In this document: piece after piece, positions 33,457-45,025 of the stretch
Numbering within the stretch: position 1 is the stretch's first letter
Layout of the letters: every line of letters starts with the position of its first letter
Origin: Sycon ciliatum
Lineage: Eukaryota; Porifera; Calcarea; Leucosolenida; Sycettidae
NCBI RefSeq assembly: GCF_964019385.1
Contig: NC_088654.1
Span: 18,985,236 to 19,049,235 of the forward strand
DNA: 64,000 bases
Direction of reading: 5' to 3'
Position numbers and translations under genes: made by a program
The notes under the pieces: model-generated
What the model was told of the DNA's origin: nothing
Databases searched by the model: none
The model's input: the letters and a program-made list of their open reading frames with translations, nothing else

Positions 33457-34530
33457 AGAGAGAGAGAGAAAGAAAGAGAGAGAGAGAGGGGGGAGGGGGG
33501 GGGGGAAGAGAGATAGAGAGAAAGATGGATAGATAGACAGATAGATAGATGAGAGAGAGAAAGCACAACTAGCTGAAATGTAACCCAGTTTCCATGGATA
33601 ATTCTCTTCTTTTCTTCCTTAGATCACAATCTCACTTTGGCTTTCCAAGCCCTTTCATAGTGCTCCACTCGGCTGATCGGTTCCACTGACCTTGGCTGAC
33701 TTAAGGCCTCGACATCATCGAGTGAGCATCCCACCAGTCTCAAGTCTAGTTCGGAAACTTACAACGAAAGCAGGATAAGGTTTTTCTGACGAATTGAGTT
33801 TCCCGTTGTGCAAACTTCATGCACAAATTATTCTAACAGGGTGAAATTATTTTTCTCCTCATGATTGAACAGGGTGAAACTCGAGTTACAAAATAGCCTT
33901 GTTCTGCCTTTGTTGCAAGGAAGCTCTGTCCCTTGTGGTATCACGCATTTTGTGCACAGAGGAAGAACTCTATGGAGCATGGCTGTTTGGAAACTCCAGT
34001 CACAGCATATGAACTCAATTCAAATATGTCATACACGGCCAGAGAATTGTCCAAATCATATATTTTGGGGGTGATGCCATTACCCAACACTGAGCGTTTG
34101 GGCCATGGCTCCGCTCTTATCTCTTTACTTGACATTTTCAGCGCAGATCGCTCATTGTCAACCACAGACTGGGAATATTTGGTACTGCAATGCAGTCCCT
34201 ACGTATTTCGATCAACAACGGAAATCAGTTCGGATAACACCTGTACATTGTGATGTGAGTGCACAACGCCATGACACGACAAGAAGACGTTGCCACAACC
34301 TCAGAGGGCACTGCCAAAATAGCCATAAGCACTCACCTGCAGTTGTAGACAACCGTAAGAGCAAAGTCTCCAACCTGCATCAAAGAACAGAACAGCAATC
34401 AACACACACCAAGTGAGTGAGAAAGACAGCAGCAAGGAAAAGAAACAGGACGGCGAACATGGAAGCCAAGATGGATAAGATAAGGCCCCCAGTATGTACT
34501 GCTGTTCCAGGTTTGAGAGAGATTGTGCGA

Positions 34531-34592
<62 letters not shown>

Positions 34593-34690
34593 CTTGCAAG
34601 CTGTTGAATGGTGTGATTCCAGCACAAGTTGCTATGGCTAACATAGCTGTTCGCTATCATCGCTTCCGCGATGGGCAGGTCTGAGGTGTG

Positions 34691-34743
<53 letters not shown>

Positions 34744-36938
34744 TGTGTGTGTGTGTCTGCCAATTCCGGAGGCGACAGCACCTGGAGCGCCATTTGAAGC
34801 ACTGCCTACCTCTCCCCTAACCTTCGGGGAGCGGCGTGGCCATTTCTGGCAGCTGTCAATAATCAATAGTAGGGTGTGTGTCTGTGTGCGTGTGTGTGAA
34901 CATGAGCGTGTGGATAACTCCTTACACGGTTGGTGCTCTCCCGGATAATGTAGTCTCCATTATTGCCGTCCTGCAGGTAGTAAGCAACAGACAGCCACAC
35001 ATTCTTGCTGACTCATACATTTACATACTGCGAACGCATGCTAGAAATCCCTTTGATGTCTATCTATTGAAAAAAGTTCAAAAACCCCCATACTAGTACC
35101 TACCGTACTAACGCAAATATAAGCTTATAAGTGAATTTTTGCTATGAATCCAATTTTCAAAAATGAAATATTTTCACCTAAACGCGCATGCGCGCTCAGA
35201 GTTCGTTTGCCAGAGTCTTTGTGTTTGACTAGGTCTTGTGGTGTCAGTTTCATGGTTCCTGTACGCTGTTTGCAGACTTTTATCCGTGATTGTTTCAAGT
35301 GAGAATTTTGGCAGTGCTTCGCCTATAAGAGCATGCGTTTATAAGGGATAGTGCACTTATATCCGAATACAGGCACATGTGTCTATATGAGCGTTCAAGA
35401 GCGGCAATAACCTCATGGCTGCCTTTTCTCTTGCGGGGGGGGGGGGGGGGGTATTTTCTGAAGGTCACATTTTGTAGACTCATTTGCCAATGTGAGAATG
35501 AGTACTGAGCTCCTAATACCTATACAATTTGTAGTCATCACTAGTTACAATAATTATCTGGTTTCCAGTTTCCACATCGGTTTAATAACATGTGGATAGG
35601 GTTTGGGGTGGGGACTGCTGTCCCTCAGCGGCAACTCTTCAACCACGCTAAATGATCCATTGCGGGCAACACACAATGCAGAAAGAGAGAGGCGAAGACG
35701 TACCGTTGTGAACATGGAAATCCGGCCGTACGACCCGAGGCCGGCGCCCCTCAGGGCGTACAGAACGTTGCATGCAGTGCACATGTTGATCGCATGTCTG
35801 CTTAGGGCTGAAAGGCCAGCACCCTGGGGGGGGGGGCTTGAACTCCGACCGGATTTCCATGTCCACGACAGTAGAGGAAGAGATATTGCTATAGAATACA
35901 GGTACACCATCTCCTTACCCTGGTCATGACCTCTTCGGCATCTTTTCTGGAGATCTTCCCGTGGAACCAAGCCTGACCACCTGCGCACAAAACAGAGTAT
36001 TCACAGTTGTACAGCAGATCAATACAGTAAAACCTGTAACTAAAGACCACCGTGACTAACGATCAGCCTGGTACTACAGACCACTTGGCCGGGCACGAGC
36101 GGTCTCACATTCATACAATTATGGTTGTGCAGTGCAGACCTCTAACTAAGGACCACCTGCCACTAAAGACCGCTTTCTCTGGCCCCGAGGGGTGGTTGTT
36201 AGTCACAGGTTTTACTGTACCGGTGTATGGGTTCGACACAGTAGACTATCGTGCTTGTTGGGAGCCTGGTGTGCAGCAGAGATTTCCAGACTGGGACAGT
36301 GTATCTAATGTGTACACAGTACTAAGCCAAAATATAGCAACACTGATTATAGCGAGACGTAGTGATCACCAAATATGGCGTCAATATCTTGCGTCGGTCA
36401 GCAGCACACAGGCACATGGTGCAAGTGCGGACATTCTTTTTTACTACTAACACAGCCCTACTGGAAAACAGGAACAAAAAAAACGAGGAAAAGGATAACG
36501 ACATACCGATATTCTTCTGGATCTGCTGCAGCACCTGTGGATTGACGGTTGAGCTGCTCGGAGAGCGTCGTATCGGCGATGGTGAGCGTCCAGTGCTCGG
36601 CGAGGCGCGGCCGCTCTGCATGGGAAGATCCAGAAAGGACTTCTCGGCCGTCGCTCGCCTGCCTCGGGAGCTGCTGCTTGAAGAGGCGCCCGTGGAACTG
36701 CTGCTGCTGCCGCCGCCGGCGCTACTGCTGCTGTTGCTGGCCACCGTAGTGGCATGCCGGTGTGGTGAGCGTGATGGTGCGGATGATGCAGGTGCAGACG
36801 TGACGGCAGGCGTGCCCATACTGCGACTACTTGTGGCACTGGACGTCAGTAGCAACTAGCACATACAAAAAGCAGGCGGTGCAATAGGTACACACACACG
36901 TCCCAGCACATGCACACACACACACACACATACACACA

Positions 36939-37011
<73 letters not shown>

Positions 37012-40000
37012 TATTGAACACCATGTTTCCCTGTTTCAGGTATGTGAATTAAGTCGCACTGGAGTAAGACACCAGAAACTGTATGCTCATTCAATTACAC
37101 ATAACGCCATGTAAATCCATTCGATAATTCCTGACGGTGCATACACCGCTCGATCACCAGTACACAGAGTCTGTCCCACAGGTCCGTCATGCAAACAAGA
37201 AACACATGGGATATCGTAAACAACAGCTCAGGCGACCGATATGAATACAAGAAACACCGATGACTTCACTGAGATTTACTCGGCGTATCTATCTTAGCTC
37301 CGGTTATTAGACCCTACAGGGTAAAATAGTTTGTTCTCTGGACATTGTGCAAGGAATACATTCATGCCAGAGAAAAGTCAAAGGGGCACATGTACAGTTG
37401 GCGCAGTCCTGGACAGAGAAATCACATGTACAGTTGGCGCAGTCCTGGACAGAGAAATCACATGTACAGTTGGCGCAGTCCTGGACAGAGAAATCCCACA
37501 ACTCGTCAGTATCATATCTAGTGCCGAGGGTTACGCGACACTAGCACGCACACACACACGCACGTACGCACACACGCACACACACACGCACGTACGCACA
37601 CACGCACACACACACGCAAGCATGCACACACACATCACTCTGCTCACTTGAGCACGGCGCTACTTTATCCACGATGTCGGATTTTTCTCTGGCCAGGACT
37701 GCCCGATGTGAAGACCTGCTGGCAACTCACCTCTTTTTCCCAGTAGCTGGCTGGCACCCAACCAGCCTGTCCGTTGCACTTGACCTTCCACCAGCCCTGT
37801 CCCTTGACCTGCAGCAGAATGGCAATGTCGCCCTGCTTGAAGCTCAGACAACTCGGCGCCATGGTGTTATAGTCGCACAGGGCGACGTACGTCTCACCCA
37901 GGTCGCCCTCCGAGGCCTCACCGCTGCCACCACCGCTAGCGGGGGAATTCGAGCCGGCGGTGCTGCCTGTATTCACGTATCTCTGTTCAGAGTCGGTGGA
38001 CGATGATCCCGGTGTGCCGGCGGCATTCAGTGGAGCCGTGTTGACGTATTCTGGCGGAGCACTGCTGCCACCGCCTGATGACGGTACCGAGGCGGATATT
38101 GACGGTGATGACATGGAGGAAGGTATATGACCGCGGGATTTCCCCGTCGATGTGCCGGAGGTGGTCGACGCCGAGGCGTAATCAGCCTGCTCCCCACTCC
38201 TGCCATCACCTGAACAGTATGTTTGGAAAAAAGACGTCTTTATGGGGACACACACTACTATACTGTACAGGGAGAAAATTTCGTCTTTGTCAATAATTTC
38301 GTCCAACTCCAAAGCAAGGGAGTTTGTCCGTTTGCAACTTTCGGCCATGGATCATAATTCATGAGTGTATTGAAAAGCTGGACAAATCGACATAAGTCCG
38401 GCATTTAATGTGTCCAAAAGCTCCTTGGATGAAAAAGACGAAATTAAATTCCAGACGAATATTTCTGCTTATACAGTACAGTCAACCCCATGAATAGCAG
38501 CCACCTTGGGTGCATAACAACAACTCGTCACTAACCACACAATCTCCCGACCTAGTGACCATTCAACAGCATACGTTCAAGCTCCAGCATCACGAATAAC
38601 GGCAACTCGTGAAGAGTCACACTTTTCTCATGCGCGGCTGAGGGTCGTTATTCAGAAGGTGGTCTAGTAATATTTAAAAGTGGACGTTTACAATTTACAA
38701 AAGAGAACTTCACATCGGAGCGATATCATTGGGTGATCATCTCGGATGTGCACACGTTGTACCTGGACTTTCTCTCCTGCTCCCGCGCGTGCCATCTCCA
38801 CACGTATACAAGACGATGAGATAATTACATTCGTAAAGATTCTATTGACACGGCGATGACGAAACACAACTGGCCGTGACGAACTCGAGACGAAGGCTGC
38901 TTTTCACACCACAGCAGCACGCGCAAGCACCAACACCACGTACACACAACGTACACAAAATACCGTTCTACAACACATAGGACGTCCTATGTTCGACCAA
39001 TGCTACTTACCGGGAACATTGACATAAGACTGCGTGTTGACGTACACACTCGGCACTTCCGGGTTGGAGATGTTGATGGGAATGACGTCATCGTTCAAGG
39101 AGTGCGATGGCCGCACTGCCTTGTGTTTACTGCTCTGGTGAACAATAGCTGGGCCTGCAGGAACGCACGGTTACCAAGACGGGTACAAGCAGATGTATTT
39201 TGTTGAGGTTGTGCCTTCCTCAATTCCCTGTTAGTCAACAAATATTTGGCGCATATTTATTTTTGGCTATTTTTGGCCTGGTCATATTCGTCCGAATTTT
39301 TGTTTTGCAAGGATTAAAGTGACAGTCTATACAGGCAGTAGCAGCACACGCCGAAATTCAATGCGGCCGAAATGGGTTTTAGCCCTGGGAGGCCGAAATT
39401 TGAATGGGCCGAAAATTTGTCGACTTACAGTATTCGGTCTCTTCTACCTCTCTGTTTTACGTTCTCTTTTTTTGCTGTCACCCATCACTTCATTCATGTT
39501 TCATATGCTGATATGGAGACCCCCTCGACTGGCCTTCCAGAATCTGGGGAATCCTGAAATATATAAATTAAATTGCAGAGTATTGGAGCTATTCATAAGA
39601 AAAGGGAACTCCCCTTCCTTGAGGCTGGTGCATTCTGAGCAGATATTCACAGACCTAGTGTTATGTAAGTAGTTATTGCAAGTGGTTGTACTATCATGAT
39701 GCCTGCGTGCACGCGCATGTGTGTTCATGTGTATGTATGTGTAAACTATAGTGGCATCATCCCTGGAGTGCTCCGCCTGTCACCGGACCTTTCGCTCGAC
39801 TAGCGGCCAGACACGTCACCGATGCAGCAGGGTGACTAGTACCATTTGACCTGTCCCTTCAGGGACTGCGTAGCCAGGCTTGGCAGCAGGATAAAGATCA
39901 AGATGTGTGTGCGTGTGTGCACGCATTGGTATTTGACATCAGCATTTCATTTCAAGGAATCTCAAACAGGGGAATAGATGCCTATAATATTTTTATATTA

Positions 40001-40340
40001 TGGTCACTCTGGGCTTCTCATCATCACACACACACGCGCAGCTCTGTGTCTAGTAGACCTACCGGAGTCAGATCTTGGAACCTTTCTCTGTGATTGTTGC
40101 GGCGGCATCGGGTTTGGCGGTGGTGTGGACTGTTGGGCGACTTCATTCTCGGGCAGTGTTGGGGGAGGTCGGTTGGGCTTGGGTTTACGCTTGGGGCAAA
40201 GCTGTAGGAAGGCTGCGGGTGCCCAACCTTCAACAGCCTCTCCGCCAGCTGTGGATACACAGGTATGCGCAGGCATGCACACACGCACACACATAAGCAC
40301 GCACGCACACACACACACATGCACACATATGCACACACAT

Positions 40341-40416
<76 letters not shown>

Positions 40417-43400
40417 CACAAGTAAAAAACAATTATCAACAACAATCAAAATGTGAGCTCATGTTATCGATAGGCGAATACGAGAGAGCTTGGAAGCTCA
40501 GGGCCTTACGCTTTGCTTTTTTGCCTTGATGACCTAGACAAAAAAAAGCATAGGGATGTTATAAATTCTTTAAAAAAATCCTTTTTTTAAGACATAACCT
40601 GGGATTCGAACCCGCACTATCGCGCGCCCTGCATGCATCCCCCCGATACACTTCGCATACTCTATTCTTCCAAGTTGTTTCACATTGTGATCTTGCATTT
40701 GAAAGCCCTATTTGAATATGCATTGTGGCCAGCCGTCTTTGATGGCACGGTACGGTAGGGGATAGGTACGGGACAGGTACGATCGAGGGTAATACGACAC
40801 CGTCTAGCTGCCCGCAATATTCAAATAGGGCTTTCAAACGCAAGATAATAACGTGAAGCAACTTGGAAGAATGGGTATGAATGCGAAGTGTATGGGGAAT
40901 GCATGTAGGGCGATAGTACAGTGCGGGTTCGAATCCCAGGATTTGCCTGAAAAAAGATAGGAGAATTGAAAAAATTATAACATCCTATGCTTTTTTGCCG
41001 TCAGATACGGATAGCGCCAGGCGTGACACAAACACACAAACAAACGAGAGAGCTTGGAAGCTCAGGGCCCTGCGCTATGCTTTGTTGCCTAGCTCATCGT
41101 GCATGTTGTTAGAACTGATGGAAATGCTTTTTCCTTTGATTAGCCACATCATTGTATTGCAAAAACGTTTCAATGAGATACTGAAGTAACGTCTTCTGCA
41201 TAGCTATGGGACCGGCGCTGACTCTGCCGTTCTCGGGCGTTCTGGAGTCGACGGGATGTCTGTCCTGACGTTTCCTGGGACCGGCGCTGACTCTGCCGAT
41301 CACGGGCGTTCTTCTTCTTCTTATTATTATACTGACGGCAACTAATATCCATTCTGATTGCATTTACTCGTCTCCCTACTTCGTATTCCTTTCCAGAAAA
41401 TCTCCCCATACAGCAGGGAGACGTTTACATAATAATGACTCCCTGCAATATCTACATGACTGTATATACGTTATAATTATTATGCTATCGGCCTACATGC
41501 GATTCCCGGGCTGGTCGACAGGCGGCCCAGCCAGCCTGCTAGTGGGATCTCGGCCTCGCACACATATCCACACAAAATGTTACTGCACTGAATGCATTCC
41601 CCCGATACACTTCGCATATATACTCATTCTCTTGATGGTACCGTACTCTTGATGGTACGGGACAGGTACAGGATAGCGCTAGGCATGTCGATGGCACAAA
41701 CAAACAAAAATATTGTGGCCAGCTGTCTTTGCTGGTACGGTACAGTACGGGACAGATACGGGATAGCGCCAGGCGTGACACAAACAAACAAACAAACAAA
41801 CAAACAAACAAACACCAAATTAAAGCTGTGTGGACCCTGGCTAGCGCCAGACGTTACTGAAGTAACGTCTTCTGCATAGCTACGGGAAAAATAGTTGAGT
41901 TTAATAATTTGATCGTATCTGTAAATGGAGAAGTGTATCAAAGAAATACAGTTGAAGTTGCCTTAAAGGGGAACTGTCACCAAAAAAATTCTTTGTCTTA
42001 TCTTGTAGTTCTTTGGCTCCTGATCACGATGGTGTCATTCGTTTTTCTCTGCAATGACTGGAAGTGGGTGAAAACTTGAAAAGAAGGTCCCCAAAATTGT
42101 CCCGAAGTACCGAGTGACGTCACGCCGGACTTGACCTCCACGCGTACATTCATCGTCAAAAACGAAGTCCAGCCCGTGTGCTGGTCGATCGAGCCAACTG
42201 TTCGATGTACGGTGCACGCTTGCCTTCTGAACTCGGACACTCGATGTGTACGTTGTACACAATGAGAACGCCGAAAAGGGACAAAATAAACAAAAGTCGA
42301 CAGCAGTTTGTCGCACTGGTACTTCCTCCACGAAGCTCCAGCTCTTTTGTTTTATTTGTGATTACGAAGGAGTAGAAGGATGTTTGTTTGCTGTTAGTGC
42401 AACACACATACCTCATGCTTGAAAATGATGTCGTTGTATCGAAGCTGAAGGTGGCGGTGTTGCCCAACCGGCTCTGAAATGAAAGACGTCCGAGTTTGTC
42501 ATCTGCATCTTCAGCAACATCGCCAGATGAATCGCCTTCACGTACCTACATTGCATTCCTTTGGGACTCGGGTTGGTGGTGTTATCGCCGGCCGGAGGAG
42601 TACTGTTTTCTGCATACGCACTCATCATCGTGTTGTTCCTCACACGAAAAGTTCAAAACAACGACGTACTTCCGTGCTCACAAAATAAAACTTAGATCCT
42701 CGCGGAAGAAGTCAAAAAGGTGAAAGCTCAGCTGCTTCATATTTGATTTGGCTGTGTAGCTGCACGTGGGTCTCTGCCTCTTTGGCATTCTCCTTCGGTA
42801 TGACGTACCCATCTGTGTTACAGTTCAAAAGGCACACGTACACGTGCACCGTACATTGGAACAGCTAGCTAGCTCGATCGACCAGCACACGGGCCCGGGC
42901 TGGACTTCGTTTTTGACGACGAATGTACGCGTGGAGGTCAAGTCCGGCGTGACGTCACTCGGTACTTCGGGACAATTTTGGGCACCTTCTTTTCAAGTTT
43001 TCACCCACTTCCAGCCATCGCAGAGAAAAACGGATAACACCATCGTGATCAGGAGCCAAAGAACCACAAGATAAGACAAAGAATTTTTTTGGTGACAGTT
43101 CCCCTTTAACCAGATGCCCTTCGTGTAGCGGAAACTGTCCTGACGTGACAAGAGTCTACTTGATCCAGAGACGCACGTTGGATCCACAGAACTTTGGTGC
43201 ATGACAATTTGTCCGGTCAATACAGGATTCTGTTTTGGTACAGGGTCCGGCAAACACTCAGGTTTTGCTGTATGTCCTATATTTGCGCCAAGGCTTAACC
43301 TAGCCATGATGGCTAATCGGACAACACCGGTAGAAAATGTCTACAACAAAATGGCTGATCCAGTCTTCCTATATCCACTTACAGACGCGCTTCTTATCCC

Positions 43401-43976
43401 GTCGAACTAGGCGTACGTATGCCCATCCATCCTCGATGTCATCTACCTCCACGAAATCTCCCTGATGGAGATTGAGCGTCTCTTGCTCTGATCGATACGC
43501 CGACTTGACTTGATACAGGTCCACGTCATCACCACCAATCGTGCTGCCAACACTCTACGACAATGGGAGCAGAAAATACATGGTGTTAATCTCACTCTTT
43601 TTTCTCCTATTAGCCACAGGCCATCACGAGAATAACGATTTGAAACAATGGCAGCAGCATCAGTGCCAATAACAGCAGGACAAATACATGTAGCAGTAAC
43701 AGCAGCGGAATCAACAGCAGCAGCGGTGGCAGAGGTTGCAGCAGAATCAGCCAGATTTTGGTCCACAGTGACAAAGGGCACTGCTGCCTTTAAGCCTTGG
43801 CCAAGATACAGTGGCGACAAAAACAGTAGAAAAGGTTAAAGCACATAATGTTCCAGCAACCTACATCCTGCGATAGAGATCTCTCTTCAGAGAAGGTAGT
43901 ACGTTTGCTAGAGTCTTGATGCTGGGAGAGCGGAGGTAGAACATCAGCTGGTACCTGACGGCGTGTTGCCTTTGCC
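33152..43976 (-). CDS. SH3-SH3-SH2 signalling adaptor with YVN motifs
   Basis: Minus-strand exons: 43976-43865, 43554-43383, 40248-40063, 39154-39011, 38209-37731, 36855-36507, 35980-35919, [one not found], 34374-34337, 33317-33152 (TAA at 33152-33154). Phases agree at every join made. The first SH3 spans 43554-40063 (DLYQVKSAYRSEQETLNLHQ, GWAYVRL, EGWAPAAFLQL). A basic, proline-rich segment with RPPPTLP follows, then four tyrosine motifs: YVNT, YVNV, YVNT, YVNT. The second SH3 is in 38209-37731 (YVALCDYN, GWWKVKCNGQAGWVPASYW). A Ser-rich linker leads to a C-terminal SH2 (WFHGKISRKDAEEVMTR, GDFALTVVYNC, RHFPIEV, IIQHYKECPLF). pYxN is the Grb2-type SH2 consensus, so the protein should act as both reader and scaffold of phosphotyrosine. 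The order is closest to Nck/Grb2-type adaptors but matches none exactly. The exon with the FLVR-type arginine and the first exon were not found. Confidence 0.85.
33349..33562. repeat. (GA)n microsatellite with GGGA and GATA ends
   Basis: GGGAGGGAAGGA units, then a pure GA tract (about 33370-33450), then AGAAAG, GGGG and GATA units. It lies directly upstream of the adaptor's last exon on the minus strand, where it reads as a CT-rich tract before the acceptor. Confidence 0.95.
34528..34591. repeat. (TG)n microsatellite
   Basis: A nearly pure TG run of more than 55 bases in an adaptor intron. Confidence 0.95.
34690..34759. repeat. (TG)n microsatellite
   Basis: A second TG run of about 65 bases, with two TC interruptions. 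Confidence 0.95.
36025..36217. mobile_element. MITE, pogo-like (CAGTAAAACCTGTAACTAAAG type)
   Basis: CAGTAAAACCTGTAACTAAA at the left and TTAGTCACAGGTTTTACTG at the right are inverted ends flanked by TA (36023-36024, 36218-36219). The repeated ACTAAAGACC motif recurs inside. It lies in the intron 45 bases before the adaptor's SH2 exon. Confidence 0.8.
36890..37012. repeat. (CA)n microsatellite
   Basis: The pure CA part is about 36952-37010. It lies upstream of the Ser-rich adaptor exon (minus strand), reading there as TG repeats before the acceptor. Confidence 0.95.
37387..37494. repeat. 36-bp direct repeat, three identical copies
   Basis: ACATGTACAGTTGGCGCAGT plus 16 more bases occurs three times without a mismatch in an adaptor intron. 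Identity suggests recent expansion. Confidence 0.9.
37541..37634. repeat. CA-rich repeat with ACGCACGTACGC units
   Basis: CACACACGCACGTACGCA is duplicated, followed by CA repeats, about 97 bases 3' (on minus) of the second-SH3 exon. Confidence 0.9.
38263..38476. mobile_element. MITE, Tc1/mariner-like (ACTGTATAAGCAGAAAT type), copy 1
   Basis: CTGTACAGGGAGAAAATTTC at the left and GAATATTTCTGCTTATACAG at the right are inverted ends flanked by TA (38261-38262, 38477-38478). The inside matches 44816-45025 in opposite orientation (AATTTCGTCCAACTCCAA, AAAAGCTGGACAAATCGACA). It lies in an adaptor intron about 50 bases 5' of the second-SH3 exon. Confidence 0.85.
38479..38670. mobile_element. pogo-like MITE, degenerate, abutting the previous one
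   Basis: CAGTCAACCCCATGAATAGC begins right after the TA at 38477-38478 that also ends the neighbouring MITE. CACGAATAACGGCAACTCGT and GGGTCGTTATTCAGAAG near the other end are typical of the AATAACGAC family. The right end is blurred. Confidence 0.5.
39900..40062. other. intron sequence
   Basis: Intron of the adaptor gene between exons 40248-40063 and 39154-39011; only short CA/TG runs were noted. Confidence 0.4.
40267..40417. repeat. (CA)n microsatellite
   Basis: Imperfect then pure CA repeats (pure from about 40340) just 5' (on minus) of the exon 40248-40063; read on minus it is a TG tract upstream of that acceptor. Confidence 0.95.
40540..40997. mobile_element. fold-back element with ~140-bp arms and tRNA-like B box
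   Basis: The left arm (AAAAAAGCATAGGGATGTTA onward) and the right arm (ending AACATCCTATGCTTTTTT) are inverted copies containing CCTGGGATTCGAACCCGCAC and GTGCGGGTTCGAATCCCAGG, i.e. a pol III B-box in both orientations. The whole palindrome is set between two direct copies of GAGAGCTTGGAAGCTCAGGG (40485 and 41045). It lies in an adaptor intron. Confidence 0.75.
41179..41890. repeat. repeat complex next to the fold-back element
   Basis: ACTGAAGTAACGTCTTCTGC occurs at about 41180 and 41851. GGGACCGGCGCTGACTCTGC occurs at about 41208 and 41278. Fragments of the fold-back element (ATTCCCCCGATACACTTCGC, TACGGGACAGGTAC) and a (CAAA)n run at 41780-41814 fill the rest. Confidence 0.7.
41967..43105. 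mobile_element. TTAA-target DNA transposon, 1.14 kb, arms of ~300 bp
   Basis: AGGGGAACTGTCACCAAAAA at the left and the exact complement (TTTTTGGTGACAGTTCCCCT) at the right are flanked by TTAA (41963-41966, 43106-43109). The arms remain alignable for about 300 bp (left to about 42290, right from about 42785). TTAA sites with AGGG-type ends occur in Kolobok and some piggyBac relatives. The non-repeated centre (42290-42785) has minus-strand blocks that look like exons (TGTAG/GTACGT; tttcattttcag-like acceptor; GAG/GTATGT) but no complete transposase. Inserted in an adaptor intron. Confidence 0.85.
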
Positions 43977-43997
43977 CTGTTGTCAAGGATTGAGATA

Positions 43998-44003
43998 GCG
44001 ATA

Positions 44004-44059
<56 letters not shown>

Positions 44060-44175
44060 CAGAGAGAGAGACGGAAGGAGAGAGAGACAGAGAGACGGAA
44101 GGAGAGAGAGAAATAGACAGACAGAGAGCGTGAGAGGGACATATAGAGAGACGAAGACAGAGAAATAGAGAGGGG
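43998..44175. repeat. (GA)n microsatellite
   Basis: GAGA with ACAGAGAGACGGAAGGAGAG variants, just 5' (on minus) of the first adaptor exon placed. Confidence 0.95.
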
Positions 44176-44815
44176 CAGAACAACTTTTTGGTTATGTTTG
44201 CTTCAACCACTTAGTCACTAAATGTGCAAGTTGAATTGACTCTGTTCCCGGATTCTGTATAACAAAGCTGAAAGGCAGGAAAGGTTTAAACTGGATCAGC
44301 GACCAGCTTGACCAACAGCGATAGTATCAGCACATTGGCATAACACTTTGTTTGGTAAGAAAGTTGGTGGAATTACCCTGGTACCCAAGCGTGCCAGGAG
44401 CAAGTCGGACCAAGTCTCCGTACACCTAACGAAACGCTAGGTCAATCTTTGGCCGATAGCAATCCATTCCCTTAGTAACAGCAAACCCGGCAGATCCATT
44501 CTCAACTGTTCCTTGAACTGGTCTATCGTCACTATGGGAACGTATTTATTTCGTGACAGTCATCCACATACGAGTCGTAGATAGAAGTGAGCAGTTTAAC
44601 AGGGAATGAGTGTGTTGTCAATCACAAAATTCGGGTTATCATTTGACATCAAGCAGTCTGTCTTTTCTCACAAACTCCCAATAGAGCCGAAGAGACAAAT
44701 TCATGGAATTCCCGCCATGGCCAAGGTTCACCAGGGGTCACCCCGGAAAGAGATGAGAAGGCAAGAGAGTATTCATACTGTTAATAGGCATCGAATGGCT
44801 GCAAAAAGGGGTGTA

Positions 44816-45025
44816 CTGTATAAGCAGAAATATTCGTCTGGAATTTAATTTCGTCTGTTTCGTCCAAGGAGCTTTTGAACTAAATTAAATGCCGGACTAA
44901 TGTCGATTTGTCCAGCTTTTCAATACACTCTTGTGATCCATGGACGAAATTTTCAACCGGACGAACTCCCTTTCCTTGGAGTTGGACGAAATTATTGACA
45001 AAGACGAAATGTTCTGCCTGTACAG
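44816..45025. mobile_element. MITE, Tc1/mariner-like (ACTGTATAAGCAGAAAT type), copy 2
   Basis: CTGTATAAGCAGAAATATTC opens and GAAATGTTCTGCCTGTACAG closes the element as inverted ends, with TA on both sides (44814-44815, 45026-45027). Reverse-oriented relative of 38263-38476. Confidence 0.85.

Noticed and set aside
36362-36859. 165-codon + strand frame opposite the Ser-rich adaptor exon
   Set aside because: Shadow of the minus-strand exon 36507-36855, which has splice sites and phase agreement.
37387-37494. Three 36-bp repeats as a coding repeat
   Set aside because: Located in an adaptor intron downstream of a clear donor; no continuation in frame to an exon.
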